DNA of 64,000 bases, taken from contig NZ_JAIFZO010000002.1 in assembly GCF_026341275.1 (NCBI RefSeq), positions 1,562,361 through 1,626,360 of the forward strand, given 5' to 3'. The translations under genes and the position numbers were made by a program. Source of the stretch: Streptomyces ortus. GTDB lineage: Bacteria > Actinomycetota > Actinomycetes > Streptomycetales > Streptomycetaceae. This document shows positions 40,374 through 48,812 of this stretch, one piece after another (position 1 is the stretch's first letter; every line of letters begins with the position of its first letter). Under the pieces are notes generated by a model, which was not told where the DNA came from, did not search any database, and worked only from the letters and a program-made list of their open reading frames with translations.

Positions 40374-41534
40374 ATGCGAGCCGTCCGACTCTCCGTCGTC
40401 ACCGCTGCCGCCACCGCGGCGGCGCTGGCCGCTGTCACGGGCTGCACCGAGAAGAGCGACGCGTCGAGCGACGACCACGTGGTCGAGGTGACGGCCACGG
40501 ACACCAAGTGCGAGGTGTCGAAGAAGGAGTTCCCGGCCGGCCACGTCCAGCTCGACGTGAGCAACAAGGGCTCCAAGGTCACCGAGGTCTATCTCCTCTT
40601 CCCCGACGACCGGATCGTCACCGAGCGCGAGAACATCGGCCCCGGAACCCGCCAGAAGGTCACCGCCGAGGTGAAGGCGGGCGCCTACCGCATCGCCTGC
40701 AAGCCCGGTATGAAGGGCAAGGGCATCCGGCAGGACGTCACGGTCACCGGCGGCGGCAAGGCCGCGAAGCGCGATCCGCGCCTGGACGCGGCGGTCGCCG
40801 CCTACCGGCAGTACGCGCAGGAGCAGGCCGACGAGACGCTGCCGAAGGCCAGGGTGTTCACGGACGCCGTCAAGGCCGGTGACATCGAGGCCGCCAAGAA
40901 GGCGTACGCCACCTCGCGCATCGGCTGGGAGCGCACCGAGCCGGTCGCCGAGTCGTTCGGCGACATCGACCCGAAGGTCGACCTGCGCGAGGACGGTCTG
41001 GAGGAGGGTCAGGACCCGCAGAAGGACTGGACGGGCTGGCACCGCCTGGAGCGCTCGCTCTGGAAGGACAAGAAGCTCACGGACCGGGACTCCGAGCTGG
41101 CCGACCAGCTGATCGAGGACCTCACCGACTGGCAGAAGCGCGTCGGCAAGGCCGAGATCACCCCGACCTCGATGGCCAACGGCGCCAAGGAACTCCTCGA
41201 CGAGGTCGCCACCGGCAAGGTCACCGGCGAGGAGGAGCGCTACTCGCACACCGACCTGGTCGACTTCAAGGCGAACGTCGAGGGCGCCGAGAAGTCGTAC
41301 GAGCTGCTGAAGCCGGTGGCCAAGGAGAACGACGCGGCGCTGGTCACCGAACTGGACAAGCAGTTCGCGGCGCTCGACACGCTGCTGGACACCTACCGCG
41401 AGGACACGACCTCGTACGACTTCACCTCGTACGACAAGGTCTCCGAGGCGGACCAGAAGGAGCTCTCGGACGCGGTGAACGCGCTCGCAGAGCCGCTGTC
41501 CAAGCTCGCCGCCGCCGTCGCCGCGCCGAAGTAG
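40374..41534 (+). CDS. efeO: Iron uptake protein EfeO (cupredoxin plus M75)
   Basis: A 386-residue lipoprotein. The lipobox is VTGC (Cys24). About 35-125 is the cupredoxin-like domain (VTATDTKCEVSKKEFPAGHVQLDVSNKG to AGAYRIACKPGMKGKG), with Cys and Met as possible metal ligands. About 135-385 is the imelysin/M75 domain with the iron site H223-R-L-E226 in DWTGWHRLERSLW. EfeO captures ferrous or ferric iron outside the membrane for EfeU. ATG with GGAG upstream. Nine bases separate it from efeB, in one operon. Confidence 0.95.
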   Translation: MRAVRLSVVTAAATAAALAAVTGCTEKSDASSDDHVVEVTATDTKCEVSKKEFPAGHVQLDVSNKGSKVTEVYLLFPDDRIVTERENIGPGTRQKVTAEVKAGAYRIACKPGMKGKGIRQDVTVTGGGKAAKRDPRLDAAVAAYRQYAQEQADETLPKARVFTDAVKAGDIEAAKKAYATSRIGWERTEPVAESFGDIDPKVDLREDGLEEGQDPQKDWTGWHRLERSLWKDKKLTDRDSELADQLIEDLTDWQKRVGKAEITPTSMANGAKELLDEVATGKVTGEEERYSHTDLVDFKANVEGAEKSYELLKPVAKENDAALVTELDKQFAALDTLLDTYREDTTSYDFTSYDKVSEADQKELSDAVNALAEPLSKLAAAVAAPK

Positions 41535-41543
41535 GGACCCGCC

Positions 41544-42905
41544 ATGACGGACACCCCCGCCGAGCACCCCACGTCCTCCGAGGACGCCACGCCCTCCGAG
41601 CGCCCCGGGTCGGCCGCCCCTTCCCGGCGTTCGCTGATCGGCTGGGGCGGTGCCGGGCTCGCGCTGGGCGCCGCCGCGGCCGGTGGCGCGGTGGCGGTGG
41701 CCCGCTCGGGCGACGACACCGGACCGGACGCCGCCGGGTCGGGCGGCGCGATCGCCTTCCACGGCACGCACCAGGCGGGCATCGCCACCCCGGTGCAGGA
41801 CCGGCTGCACTTCGCCGCCTTCGACGTGCGGACGGACGACCGGGCCGCGTTCGTCCAGCTGCTCAAGGACTGGACCGGGGCGGCCCGGCGGATGACCGCG
41901 GGGCGGCCGGTCGGCGAGGGCGCGTACGGCGGTCTCGCCGAGGCGCCGCCGGACGACACCGGGGAGGCCCTCGGCCTCCAGCCGTCCCGGCTGACCCTCA
42001 CCATCGGCTTCGGCCCGTCCCTGTTCGAGAAGTTCGACCTCTCCGGCCGGCGGCCCGACGCCCTCGTCGACCTGCCGAAGTTCGCCGGTGACAACCTCGA
42101 CCGGGGCCGCAGCGGCGGCGACCTGTGCGTCCAGGCGTGCGCGGACGACCCGCAGGTCGCGGTGCACGCGATCCGCAACCTGGCCAGGATCGGCTTCGGC
42201 AAGGTCGTCATCCGCTGGTCGCAGCTGGGCTTCGGCAAGACCTCGTCGACGACCCCGGACGCCCAGACCCCTCGTAACCTCATGGGGTTCAAGGACGGCA
42301 CCCGCAACATCGCGGGCACCGAGACGGACCGGCTCAAGAAGTTCGTGTGGGTGGCCGAGAAGGACGGCGACGCGGACTCGGCGTGGATGGCCGGGGGTTC
42401 GTACCTCGTGGCCCGGCGCATCCGGATGAACATCGAGACCTGGGACCGTACCTCCCTCCAGGAGCAGGAGGACGTCTTCGGCCGCGACAAGGGCGAGGGC
42501 GCTCCCGTCGGCAGGGCCAAGGAGCGCGACAAGCCGTTCCTGAAGGCGATGCTGCCCGACGCGCACGTGCGGCTAGCGCACCCCGACACCAACGCCGGGG
42601 CCACGCTCCTGCGCCGCGGCTACTCCTTCACGGACGGCACGGACGGGCTGGGCCGCCTGGACGCGGGACTGTTCTTCCTCGCGTACCAGCGCGATGTGCG
42701 CAAGGGCTTCATCCCGGTGCAGCGCAGCCTGGCGGCCGACGCGCTCAACGAGTACATCCAGCACGTGGGTTCGGCGGTCTTCGCGATCCCGCCCGGCGTC
42801 CGCGACAAGGACGACTGGTGGGGCCGCACCCTGTTCACGAAGAACCCCGGCGATGCAGGTGATGCCGGTGATGCCGGTGATTCTCGCGATTCCGAGGAGG
42901 CGTAG
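41544..42905 (+). CDS. efeB: Iron uptake deferrochelatase/peroxidase EfeB (DyP type)
   Basis: A 453-residue heme peroxidase exported by the Tat pathway (SRRSLIGWGGAGLALGAAAAG, twin Arg at 28-29). The DyP motif is GFKDG with the catalytic Asp251; the probable proximal heme His is H346 in RLAHPDTNAG. The C terminus carries a GDAGDAGDAGD repeat encoded by short tandem units, before SRDSEEA. EfeB oxidises ferrous iron for EfeU and has been reported to take iron out of heme without breaking the ring, which would fit the heme genes next door. It ends three bases before efeU. Confidence 0.95.
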   Translation: MTDTPAEHPTSSEDATPSERPGSAAPSRRSLIGWGGAGLALGAAAAGGAVAVARSGDDTGPDAAGSGGAIAFHGTHQAGIATPVQDRLHFAAFDVRTDDRAAFVQLLKDWTGAARRMTAGRPVGEGAYGGLAEAPPDDTGEALGLQPSRLTLTIGFGPSLFEKFDLSGRRPDALVDLPKFAGDNLDRGRSGGDLCVQACADDPQVAVHAIRNLARIGFGKVVIRWSQLGFGKTSSTTPDAQTPRNLMGFKDGTRNIAGTETDRLKKFVWVAEKDGDADSAWMAGGSYLVARRIRMNIETWDRTSLQEQEDVFGRDKGEGAPVGRAKERDKPFLKAMLPDAHVRLAHPDTNAGATLLRRGYSFTDGTDGLGRLDAGLFFLAYQRDVRKGFIPVQRSLAADALNEYIQHVGSAVFAIPPGVRDKDDWWGRTLFTKNPGDAGDAGDAGDSRDSEEA

Positions 42906-42908
42906 GCC

Positions 42909-43757
42909 GTGTTCGGCAACTATCTGATCGGCCTGCGCGAAGGCCTTGAGGCCAGCCTCGTCGTCTGCATCCTCATCGCCTATCTGGTGAAGACGGACCG
43001 CCGGGACGCCCTGAAGCCCGTCTGGATCGGCATCGCGGTCGCCGTCGTCCTCGCGCTCGGTTTCGGTTTCGCGCTCGAATTCGGCTCCCAGGAGCTGACG
43101 TTCGAGGCGCAGGAGGCGCTCGGCGGCTCGCTGTCCATCATCGCGGTCGGCCTGGTGACCTGGATGGTCTTCTGGATGCGCCGCACCGCCCGGCACCTGA
43201 GGAGCGAGCTGCACGGCAGACTCGACGCGGCTCTGCGGATGGGCACGGCCGCGCTGGTCGCCACCGCGTTCCTGGCCGTCGGCCGTGAGGGTCTGGAGAC
43301 GGCCCTGTTCGTCTGGGCGTCCGTACGCGCGTCGAACGACGGCACCCAGGGCCCGTTGATCGGCGTACTCCTCGGCATCCTGACCGCGGTCGTGCTCGGG
43401 TACCTCTTCTACCGGGGCACGGTCCGCATCAACCTCGCCAAGTTCTTCACCTGGACCGGCGGCATGCTGGTCGTCGTGGCCGCGGGCGTCCTCGCGTACG
43501 GCGTGCACGACCTCCAGGAGGCCGACTTCCTGCCGGGCCTGACGAACAAGGCCTTCGACATCAGCGGGACCGTCCCCCCGGACAGCTGGTACGGCACCCT
43601 CCTGAAGGGCGTCTTCAACTTCCAGCCCGACCCGACCGTCGTCCAGGTGGTCGTGTGGGTCCTGTACCTGGTGCCGACGCTGGCGTTCTTCCTGGCCCCT
43701 TCGCGCTCCGGCAGGCGCGGGGCCGGGTCTCCCGCTCCGGTGCGCGAAGAGGTGTGA
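42909..43757 (+). CDS. efeU: Ferrous iron permease EfeU (FTR1 family)
   Basis: A 282-residue permease with seven helices. The two FTR1 iron-channel motifs are intact: REGLE at 10-14 (LIGLREGLEASLVVCIL) and REGLE near 125 (VGREGLETALFVW). A basic cluster follows MRRTARHLRSEL. GTG start at 42909, three bases after the efeB stop. With EfeO and EfeB it forms the EfeUOB system; the order O-B-U is usual in streptomycetes. The cytoplasmic C-terminal tail is short (SRSGRRGAGSPAPVREEV). Confidence 0.95.
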   Translation: MFGNYLIGLREGLEASLVVCILIAYLVKTDRRDALKPVWIGIAVAVVLALGFGFALEFGSQELTFEAQEALGGSLSIIAVGLVTWMVFWMRRTARHLRSELHGRLDAALRMGTAALVATAFLAVGREGLETALFVWASVRASNDGTQGPLIGVLLGILTAVVLGYLFYRGTVRINLAKFFTWTGGMLVVVAAGVLAYGVHDLQEADFLPGLTNKAFDISGTVPPDSWYGTLLKGVFNFQPDPTVVQVVVWVLYLVPTLAFFLAPSRSGRRGAGSPAPVREEV

Positions 43758-43918
43758 GACCGGCGCGAGGAGGGCGCGGTACGTCATCCGGCCACCCGTG
43801 CGTTTCCCGGCCCCGGTAGGGTTCGCCTCCGGGAAACCGGGATCGGGAACCAGTGAGCGGGACCTGGCATCGGAACCCTGGGATCGTGATGCGGGAACGG
43901 GGAAGGTGAAGGGACTCG

Positions 43919-44941
43919 ATGAGCAGGGATCGCAGCCCTCGTAGGTCTCCTGGGCCTCGCAGGCCTCGCGCACTCGGCCGGAGCGCGCTGACGGCGGCCT
44001 CCGTGACCGTGCTGTCGGTGACGGCGAGCGGGTGCGTGGTGGTGCACGGGGAACGGGAGATGCTCCCCGGGGCCACGAAGAGCGAGGCCGCACGCGCCCT
44101 GCGGGACTTCACCGCCGCCTACAACAAGGCGAACGGCGCCAACGACCCGTCCCTGGACGCGGACCGGGTCACCGGCGCCCTCGGGGACATCGACGGGGCG
44201 AAGCTGACGGCCGGCGGCAAGAACAAGCCGGGCGGCAACCCCGGCTATGTGCCCCTCAAGCTGACCGACACCGAGTTCACCATCCCCGAGAAGGCCGGCT
44301 GGCCGCGCTGGTTCGTCACCGAGTCGAAGGCCAACAAGGGCCGTGCGCAGGACCGTTGGCTGATGGTGTTCACCCGCGGCGACGCGGACGCGGTCTGGCA
44401 GGTCGCGTATCTGACGATCTCCCCCGCCGAGGAGATACCGGCCTTCAAGAAGAACAAGGACGGCTGGGCCGAGCCGGTCACGGCGAACGCGGCGGATCTG
44501 GCGGTCGCCCCCGGGAAACTCCCCCAGCGGTACACGGCCTACCTCAAGGACGGCGGCAGCGGCTTCGCCGACGGCGCCCACACCACGAAGTGGCGCTCGG
44601 ACCGGGCGAAGAGCGCCGCGCGTCCGGGGCTCGCCCAGCAGTACATCGACGAGCCGCTGACGTCCGGCGACTACGCCCCCGTCGGTCTGCGCACGGCGGA
44701 CGGCGGCGCGCTCGTCTTCTTCACCACCCGCCACTACCAGAAGCAGACGGCGGCGCGGGGGGTCCCGATCAACGTCACCAACGCCGACGTCAAGGCGCTG
44801 ATGACCGGCGACCCCAAACAGTCCCTGACCCTGGAGTCCACCTCCAACCAGGCGGTCCTGGACCCCCCGAAGTCGGCATCGGACCAACGGATAAAATTCC
44901 TGAGCAGAATCCAGGGCCTGACAGCGGCAAGGGGCGAATAA
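43919..44941 (+). CDS. Conserved hypothetical lipoprotein
   Basis: A 340-residue secreted protein. The basic N terminus (SRDRSPRRSPGPRRPRALGR) precedes a hydrophobic stretch and a lipobox VTASGC with Cys near 39. The mature part is mixed alpha/beta, with helices and strands such as ARALRDFTAAYNKANGA, AQDRWLMVFTRGDADAVWQVAYL and PLTSGDYAPVGLRTADGGALVFFTTRH; it may belong to the DUF8094 group. I recognise no catalytic motif. It is preceded by 161 bases of GGGA-rich DNA that show no clear promoter. It ends next to an array of GC-rich repeats. Confidence 0.75.
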   Translation: MSRDRSPRRSPGPRRPRALGRSALTAASVTVLSVTASGCVVVHGEREMLPGATKSEAARALRDFTAAYNKANGANDPSLDADRVTGALGDIDGAKLTAGGKNKPGGNPGYVPLKLTDTEFTIPEKAGWPRWFVTESKANKGRAQDRWLMVFTRGDADAVWQVAYLTISPAEEIPAFKKNKDGWAEPVTANAADLAVAPGKLPQRYTAYLKDGGSGFADGAHTTKWRSDRAKSAARPGLAQQYIDEPLTSGDYAPVGLRTADGGALVFFTTRHYQKQTAARGVPINVTNADVKALMTGDPKQSLTLESTSNQAVLDPPKSASDQRIKFLSRIQGLTAARGE

Positions 44942-44962
44942 CCCCTACCGGGACCGCGCTAT

Positions 44963-45130
44963 CAGGGGCGCGGGGAACGGCGCAATCTTTGGCTTGTGGC
45001 TTTTCGCCTTTAGGGCCGCGGGGAACGGCGCAGTCTTTGGCTTTTCGCCTTTAGGGGCGCGGGGAACGGCGCAGTCTTTTGTCTTCAAGGGGGCGCAGCC
45101 CCCAAAGGGCGCGGGGGACAGCGCAGTCTT
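44963..45130. repeat. Tandem array of unpaired right-arm GC-rich repeats
   Basis: Units begin at about 44964, 45012 and 45052, each starting AGGGGCGCGGGGAACGGCG or a close variant, followed by CAATCTTT or CAGTCTTT and a shared spacer (GGCTTTTCGCCTTT). A GGGGGC-GCA-GCCCCC hairpin is at about 45090-45104, and a last degenerate arm is at 45107-45130. No left arm is present, so the units cannot form the usual hairpin. It lies between convergent genes. Confidence 0.85.
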
Positions 45131-45157
45131 CGCGCTCCACCCCCGCCCCCGACGGAG

Positions 45158-45889
45158 TCACCCCCGCAACGGCCAAGCCGCAACCTGCTCCCGCTCTCCC
45201 CCCGCATACCGCGCACACTCGTCCGTGAGCACTTCCAGCAAGGACAGCGGATCCGGCAACGGATGCTCAGGCCCCCGCACCCACGCGACCACCAGATCCC
45301 CCGGCAACCGGGCCGGAGGCACCAGCACATACGACCCGCGGCAGTGCCACCGCAGCCCCGGATGCTCGTCCATCGTCTCGGGATGGCAGTCCAGCTCGCA
45401 CGGCCACCACTCGTCCTCGTCCTCGGGCGTACCGCGCGTCGCGGTGAAGAAGAGCATCCGGTCGTCCCCGGACAGCGCCACCGGACCGACCTCGATCCCC
45501 GAGCCGAGCAACCGCTCCAGCGCCTCCTGCCCGGCCTCCACCGGCACGTCCAGCACGTCGTGCACCATGCCGGTCGCGGTGATGAAGTTGGCGAGCGGCT
45601 GATGCCGGGCCCACCGCTCGATCTGCGCCCGGTCGGTCGTGGACTGCGTCTGCCAGGCGAACGAGACGGGGTGGCGCGCGGGGGTCGGACACCCGACGCG
45701 GTCACAGGAACACCGGTAGGCGGAGGGATGGGCGGCGGGCGCGAGCGGCAGCCCGGCTCCGGCGGCGGCCAGCAGCAGTTCCTCACGGCCCGCGGAGTCG
45801 TCCGCGGCGTCCGTCCGTGGGCGCCGACCGCGCAACCACTGGGAGATCCTGCCCTGTCCGCCGGAGCGGCGGCCCATCTCTGCGCTCAT
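45158..45889 (-). CDS. Degenerate prim-pol (bifunctional primase/polymerase N-terminal-like) protein
   Basis: A 243-residue cytoplasmic protein. It resembles the N-terminal archaeo-eukaryotic primase domain of bifunctional primase/polymerases: a zinc-type CSCDRVGCPTPARHP (about 60-74) and ERWARHQPLANFITATGMVHDVLDV. At the catalytic site the usual acidic D-x-D is DVLDVP, lacking the second Asp. No helicase or DNA-binding domain follows. Such stand-alone homologues are widespread in streptomycetes and probably have a regulatory or binding role. Start from MSAEMGRRSGG after GAGGG. It converges on the lipoprotein gene. Confidence 0.75.
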   Translation of the reverse strand: MSAEMGRRSGGQGRISQWLRGRRPRTDAADDSAGREELLLAAAGAGLPLAPAAHPSAYRCSCDRVGCPTPARHPVSFAWQTQSTTDRAQIERWARHQPLANFITATGMVHDVLDVPVEAGQEALERLLGSGIEVGPVALSGDDRMLFFTATRGTPEDEDEWWPCELDCHPETMDEHPGLRWHCRGSYVLVPPARLPGDLVVAWVRGPEHPLPDPLSLLEVLTDECARYAGGEREQVAAWPLRG

Positions 45890-46059
45890 ATATCGCCCTC
45901 GCCTGCCTGTGGTGCGGACAGCATGCCTCATGCTCCCACCATCCTGCGCTCCGGGGGGGCCGGAGCCCACATCCGGGGTAGGTGGGGTGATGCCCGCCCG
46001 CGGCAGTGATCGAGTGTCATTGCGTACTTTGACACTATATGCCCGCCTACGGTGTCGGC

Positions 46060-46968
46060 ATGGTCACACGGACTGCGCTGACGGGTATCGCCGGTCTCAC
46101 GTCACTGGCTCTCGCGGGACAGGGCGGGGCGATCGCCCCGCTGGAATGGGGCGCCGGCCCCCTGACGGTGTCGGCGCTGCCCCGCGTCGTCTACACGGCA
46201 CACCGCGGCGGCGCCCGCGAGGTTCCGGAGAACAGCATGACGGGCCTCATGACGGCGTACGAGCGCGGGACGGCCCAGGTGCTCGACCTGGACACCCGGA
46301 TACTGCGCGACGGGACGATGGTGGTCATGCACGACGCCACCCTGAACCGCACGACCTACCTGGGCGGCCCTGTGGACGCGCTCGACCGGCGGGACTGGCA
46401 GGGGGTGCGGCTGCGCCCGAGGGACGCGCTGCCCGGGAGCTGGCGTTCGGAACGGCCCCCGACGCTGGCCGAGGTGCTGGACCGGTTCGGCGGGCGGGTG
46501 GTGCTGATGGTGGAGGCCAAGGACCCGCGGAGTCTGCGGGCCATCGCCACCATGCTCAGGGAACGGGGTCTGACCCGTTCGGTGCTGGTCAACTCCAACC
46601 ACCCCGCGGTGGCCCTGCGCACCCACCGCCTGGGACTGCTCTCGCAACTGTGGCGTTCCGCGTACCAGATGCGCACGGACCGGCCCGCGCGGTGGCGGCC
46701 GTTCGTGGACGTCCTGGACGTCGACCACAAGGCCCGCGACCGCGATCTCGTACGGGCCGTCAGGTCCGGCATCCCACGGGTGTGGGCGCACACGGTGGTG
46801 ACCCCTGCGCAGCGCGACCGCGTCCTGGCGCTCGGCTGCGACGGGATCATCACGGACGCCCCGGGACGGCTGGCCCGGGCACGGGTACGGGCCTGGAGCC
46901 GGCGCCAGGGTCAGGGTCAGGACCAGGGCCAAGGCCAAGGCCCAGGTCAGCGAGGGGCGATGCCGTAG
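46060..46968 (+). CDS. Glycerophosphodiester phosphodiesterase
   Basis: About 302 residues. An N-terminal hydrophobic segment (TALTGIAGLTSLALAGQGGAIA) suggests secretion or anchoring. The GDPD domain shows the first His in YTAHRGGAREVPENS, the acidic pair of VLDLDTRILRDGTMVVMHDATLNRTT, VLMVEAKDP, and the late GCDGIITDAPG. It releases glycerol 3-phosphate from phospholipid head groups or teichoic acid. An upstream ATG at 46039 adds seven residues. The C-terminal tail is a QGQG repeat (RRQGQGQDQGQGQGPGQ). Its last 22 bases overlap the convergent TetR gene. Confidence 0.9.
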   Translation: MVTRTALTGIAGLTSLALAGQGGAIAPLEWGAGPLTVSALPRVVYTAHRGGAREVPENSMTGLMTAYERGTAQVLDLDTRILRDGTMVVMHDATLNRTTYLGGPVDALDRRDWQGVRLRPRDALPGSWRSERPPTLAEVLDRFGGRVVLMVEAKDPRSLRAIATMLRERGLTRSVLVNSNHPAVALRTHRLGLLSQLWRSAYQMRTDRPARWRPFVDVLDVDHKARDRDLVRAVRSGIPRVWAHTVVTPAQRDRVLALGCDGIITDAPGRLARARVRAWSRRQGQGQDQGQGQGPGQRGAMP

Positions 46969-47561
46969 AGGGCGTACTCGACGAGCTTGTCCGCGACGGC
47001 GTGGTCGAGCGGTCCGGTGCCCTGGAGCCAGCGCTGGGCGAGGGGCGAGACGAAGAGGTCGCGCGCGATGTACGGGTCCACGTCCGCGCGCACCTGGCCC
47101 GCTTCCTGGGCTGCCCGCAGGCGCCGTACGTACAGTTCCAGCGAGGGCAGGAGCAGGGTGGCGACGAACTCCTCCGCGAAGGCGGGGTTGCCCACGCCCT
47201 CGGCGGCGAGCGCGCGGGCCGGGGCCTCGAAGCGCGGGTCGTTCAGCTCGTCGACGGTGGCGCGCAGCACGGTCTTGAGGTCGGCCTCCAGGTCCCCGGT
47301 GTCGGGGATGCCGTCCTCTTCGGCCCAGTCCCCGCTCCCGGCCGCCTCCGCCGCCTGGGCGCCGAGGTCGACGAAGGCCTCCATGAGGACCTCGGCCTTC
47401 GACGACCACCACCGGTAGATGGTCTGCTTGCCGACGCCCGCGCGGGCCGCGATGGCCTCGATGGTGGTCTTCGGGTAGCCGACCTCCGCGACGAGGGTGA
47501 GGGCGGCGGCGTAGATGGCGCGGCGCGACTTCTCGCTGCGCCGGCTGGAGTCTGGAGCCAT
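46947..47561 (-). CDS. TetR/AcrR family regulator
   Basis: A 204-residue regulator. The DNA-binding domain reads SRRSEKSRRAIYAAALTLVAEVG, then TTIEAIAARAGVGKQTIYRWWSSKAEVLMEAF. The ligand domain resembles TetR_C_11 (FAEEFVATLLLPSLELYVRRLRAAQ). The ATG of MAPDSSRR is chosen; a longer frame adds a Gly/Cys leader. It converges on and overlaps the GDPD gene. The neighbouring operator cannot be identified; the upstream gap is filled with repeats. Confidence 0.9.
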   Translation of the reverse strand: MAPDSSRRSEKSRRAIYAAALTLVAEVGYPKTTIEAIAARAGVGKQTIYRWWSSKAEVLMEAFVDLGAQAAEAAGSGDWAEEDGIPDTGDLEADLKTVLRATVDELNDPRFEAPARALAAEGVGNPAFAEEFVATLLLPSLELYVRRLRAAQEAGQVRADVDPYIARDLFVSPLAQRWLQGTGPLDHAVADKLVEYALYGIAPR

Positions 47562-47650
47562 ACTCCCGAACCTACCAGCACCACAAGACGCCCCGTCTCG
47601 CCACAACTCTCCCTCGCCCCCGCCGCCCCTACCCTTCCCGTCACTGACTC

Positions 47651-47751
47651 GGGGGCGCTGCCCCCGAACCCCCGCTCCTCAAACGCCGGAGGGGCTACCT
47701 GGTAGCCCGCCCGGCGTTTGAGGACAAGGGGGGCGAGGGGGCGCAGCCCCC
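47651..47751. repeat. Three-hairpin intergenic element of a second repeat family
   Basis: A central cruciform pairs CCTCAAACGCCGG (47677-47689) with 47711-47723, and GGGCTACC (47692-47699) with 47701-47708. It is flanked by GGGGGC-GCT-GCCCCC (47651-47665) and GGGGGC-GCA-GCCCCC (47737-47751). It lies between the TetR gene and the Rsm22-like gene (both minus), and probably terminates the latter. Confidence 0.85.
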
Positions 47752-47797
47752 ATGTGTGGACGGGAACGGGTAGGGGCGGCGGGGGCGGGAGACGTCC

Positions 47798-48790
47798 TTA
47801 GCGGGGCTCCCCGGGGGGCCACCCGTCCCCCCACGTCGCGTCCCGCGCCTCCTTGTAGAGAGGGCCCTGCCGCTTCGTCACGGTGGAGCGGGCCAGCCCG
47901 CCCCCCACCTCGCACAGGTCGAGCAACACCTGCCCCTTACGGATCTGCGGCCGCCGCACCACCCGCGCGGCGACCGGAGTCACAGAACCCCGCGTCGCCG
48001 CGACATAGCTGAACTTCTCGTCCTCGTACGCCAGCGAGCCCCCCTTCACCTGCCGGTGCAGCGAGGACCGGCTCACCCGAGCCGAGAAGTGGCACCAGTC
48101 CTCCCCCGGCACGATCGGACAGGCCGCACTGTGGGGGCACGGCGCCGCGACAGAGAAGCCCGCGCCGATCAACCGGTCCCGCGCCGCGATGACCCGGGCG
48201 TACCCGTCCGGCGTTCCGGGCTCAATGACCACCACGGCCCGCGCGGCGGCCACCGCGGCGTCCACGACGGCGCCGCGGCCCGCCTCGGTCAGCTCGCCGA
48301 GGACGTACGACACGGTGACGAGATCGGCGTCCGGCAGGGCGAGCTCCGCCCCGATCCGGGAGCGGCGCCACTCGGCGGACCGCAACTGCGGGCTGGCGGA
48401 GGCGAGTTCACGGCCGAGGACGAGCGCGGGCTCGGCCCAGTCGAGCACGGTCACCGGCCGCTCCCCGGGCCAGGTGGCGTTCACGGCCCAGGTCGCCGCA
48501 CCCGTACCGCCGCCCACGTCGACGTGGCTGCCCGGCGTCCACTCGGGCACGACGTCCGCGAAGGCGTCGAGGGCGGCCCGTACGGCCTCGAAGGTCGCGG
48601 GCATCCGGTACGCGGCGTACGCGGCCACGTCCGCGCGGTCGCGCAGGATCGGGGTGTCGGTCGGGGTGGTGCCCCGGTAGTTCGCGATCAGCCGGTCGAC
48701 GGCCTGCGCGGCCACCTTGGGCGGCAGTCCGTCGAGCAGGCCCGCGAGGGCCGTGCGCAGGGTCTCAGCTGGGGAAACGGGGGCGGTCAC
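47798..48790 (-). CDS. Rsm22-like SAM-dependent methyltransferase
   Basis: A 330-residue class I methyltransferase of the Rsm22/MRM family of small-subunit rRNA-associated enzymes. The SAM motif is HVDVGGGTGAATWAVNATW, followed by VTVLDWAEPALVLGREL and DLVTVSYVLGEL. The family-specific Cys cluster is CPHSAACPIVPGEDWCHFSAR, expected to bind an iron-sulphur cluster. A late block is KFSYVAATRG. These enzymes are thought to methylate 16S-type rRNA or to act in ribosome assembly. GTG start at 48790. It is divergent from nothing nearby; the serine hydrolase gene ends 23 bases upstream on the same strand. Confidence 0.88.
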   Translation of the reverse strand: MTAPVSPAETLRTALAGLLDGLPPKVAAQAVDRLIANYRGTTPTDTPILRDRADVAAYAAYRMPATFEAVRAALDAFADVVPEWTPGSHVDVGGGTGAATWAVNATWPGERPVTVLDWAEPALVLGRELASASPQLRSAEWRRSRIGAELALPDADLVTVSYVLGELTEAGRGAVVDAAVAAARAVVVIEPGTPDGYARVIAARDRLIGAGFSVAAPCPHSAACPIVPGEDWCHFSARVSRSSLHRQVKGGSLAYEDEKFSYVAATRGSVTPVAARVVRRPQIRKGQVLLDLCEVGGGLARSTVTKRQGPLYKEARDATWGDGWPPGEPR

Positions 48791-48812
48791 GAGGGAAGTC
48801 TACGAGCACCGC

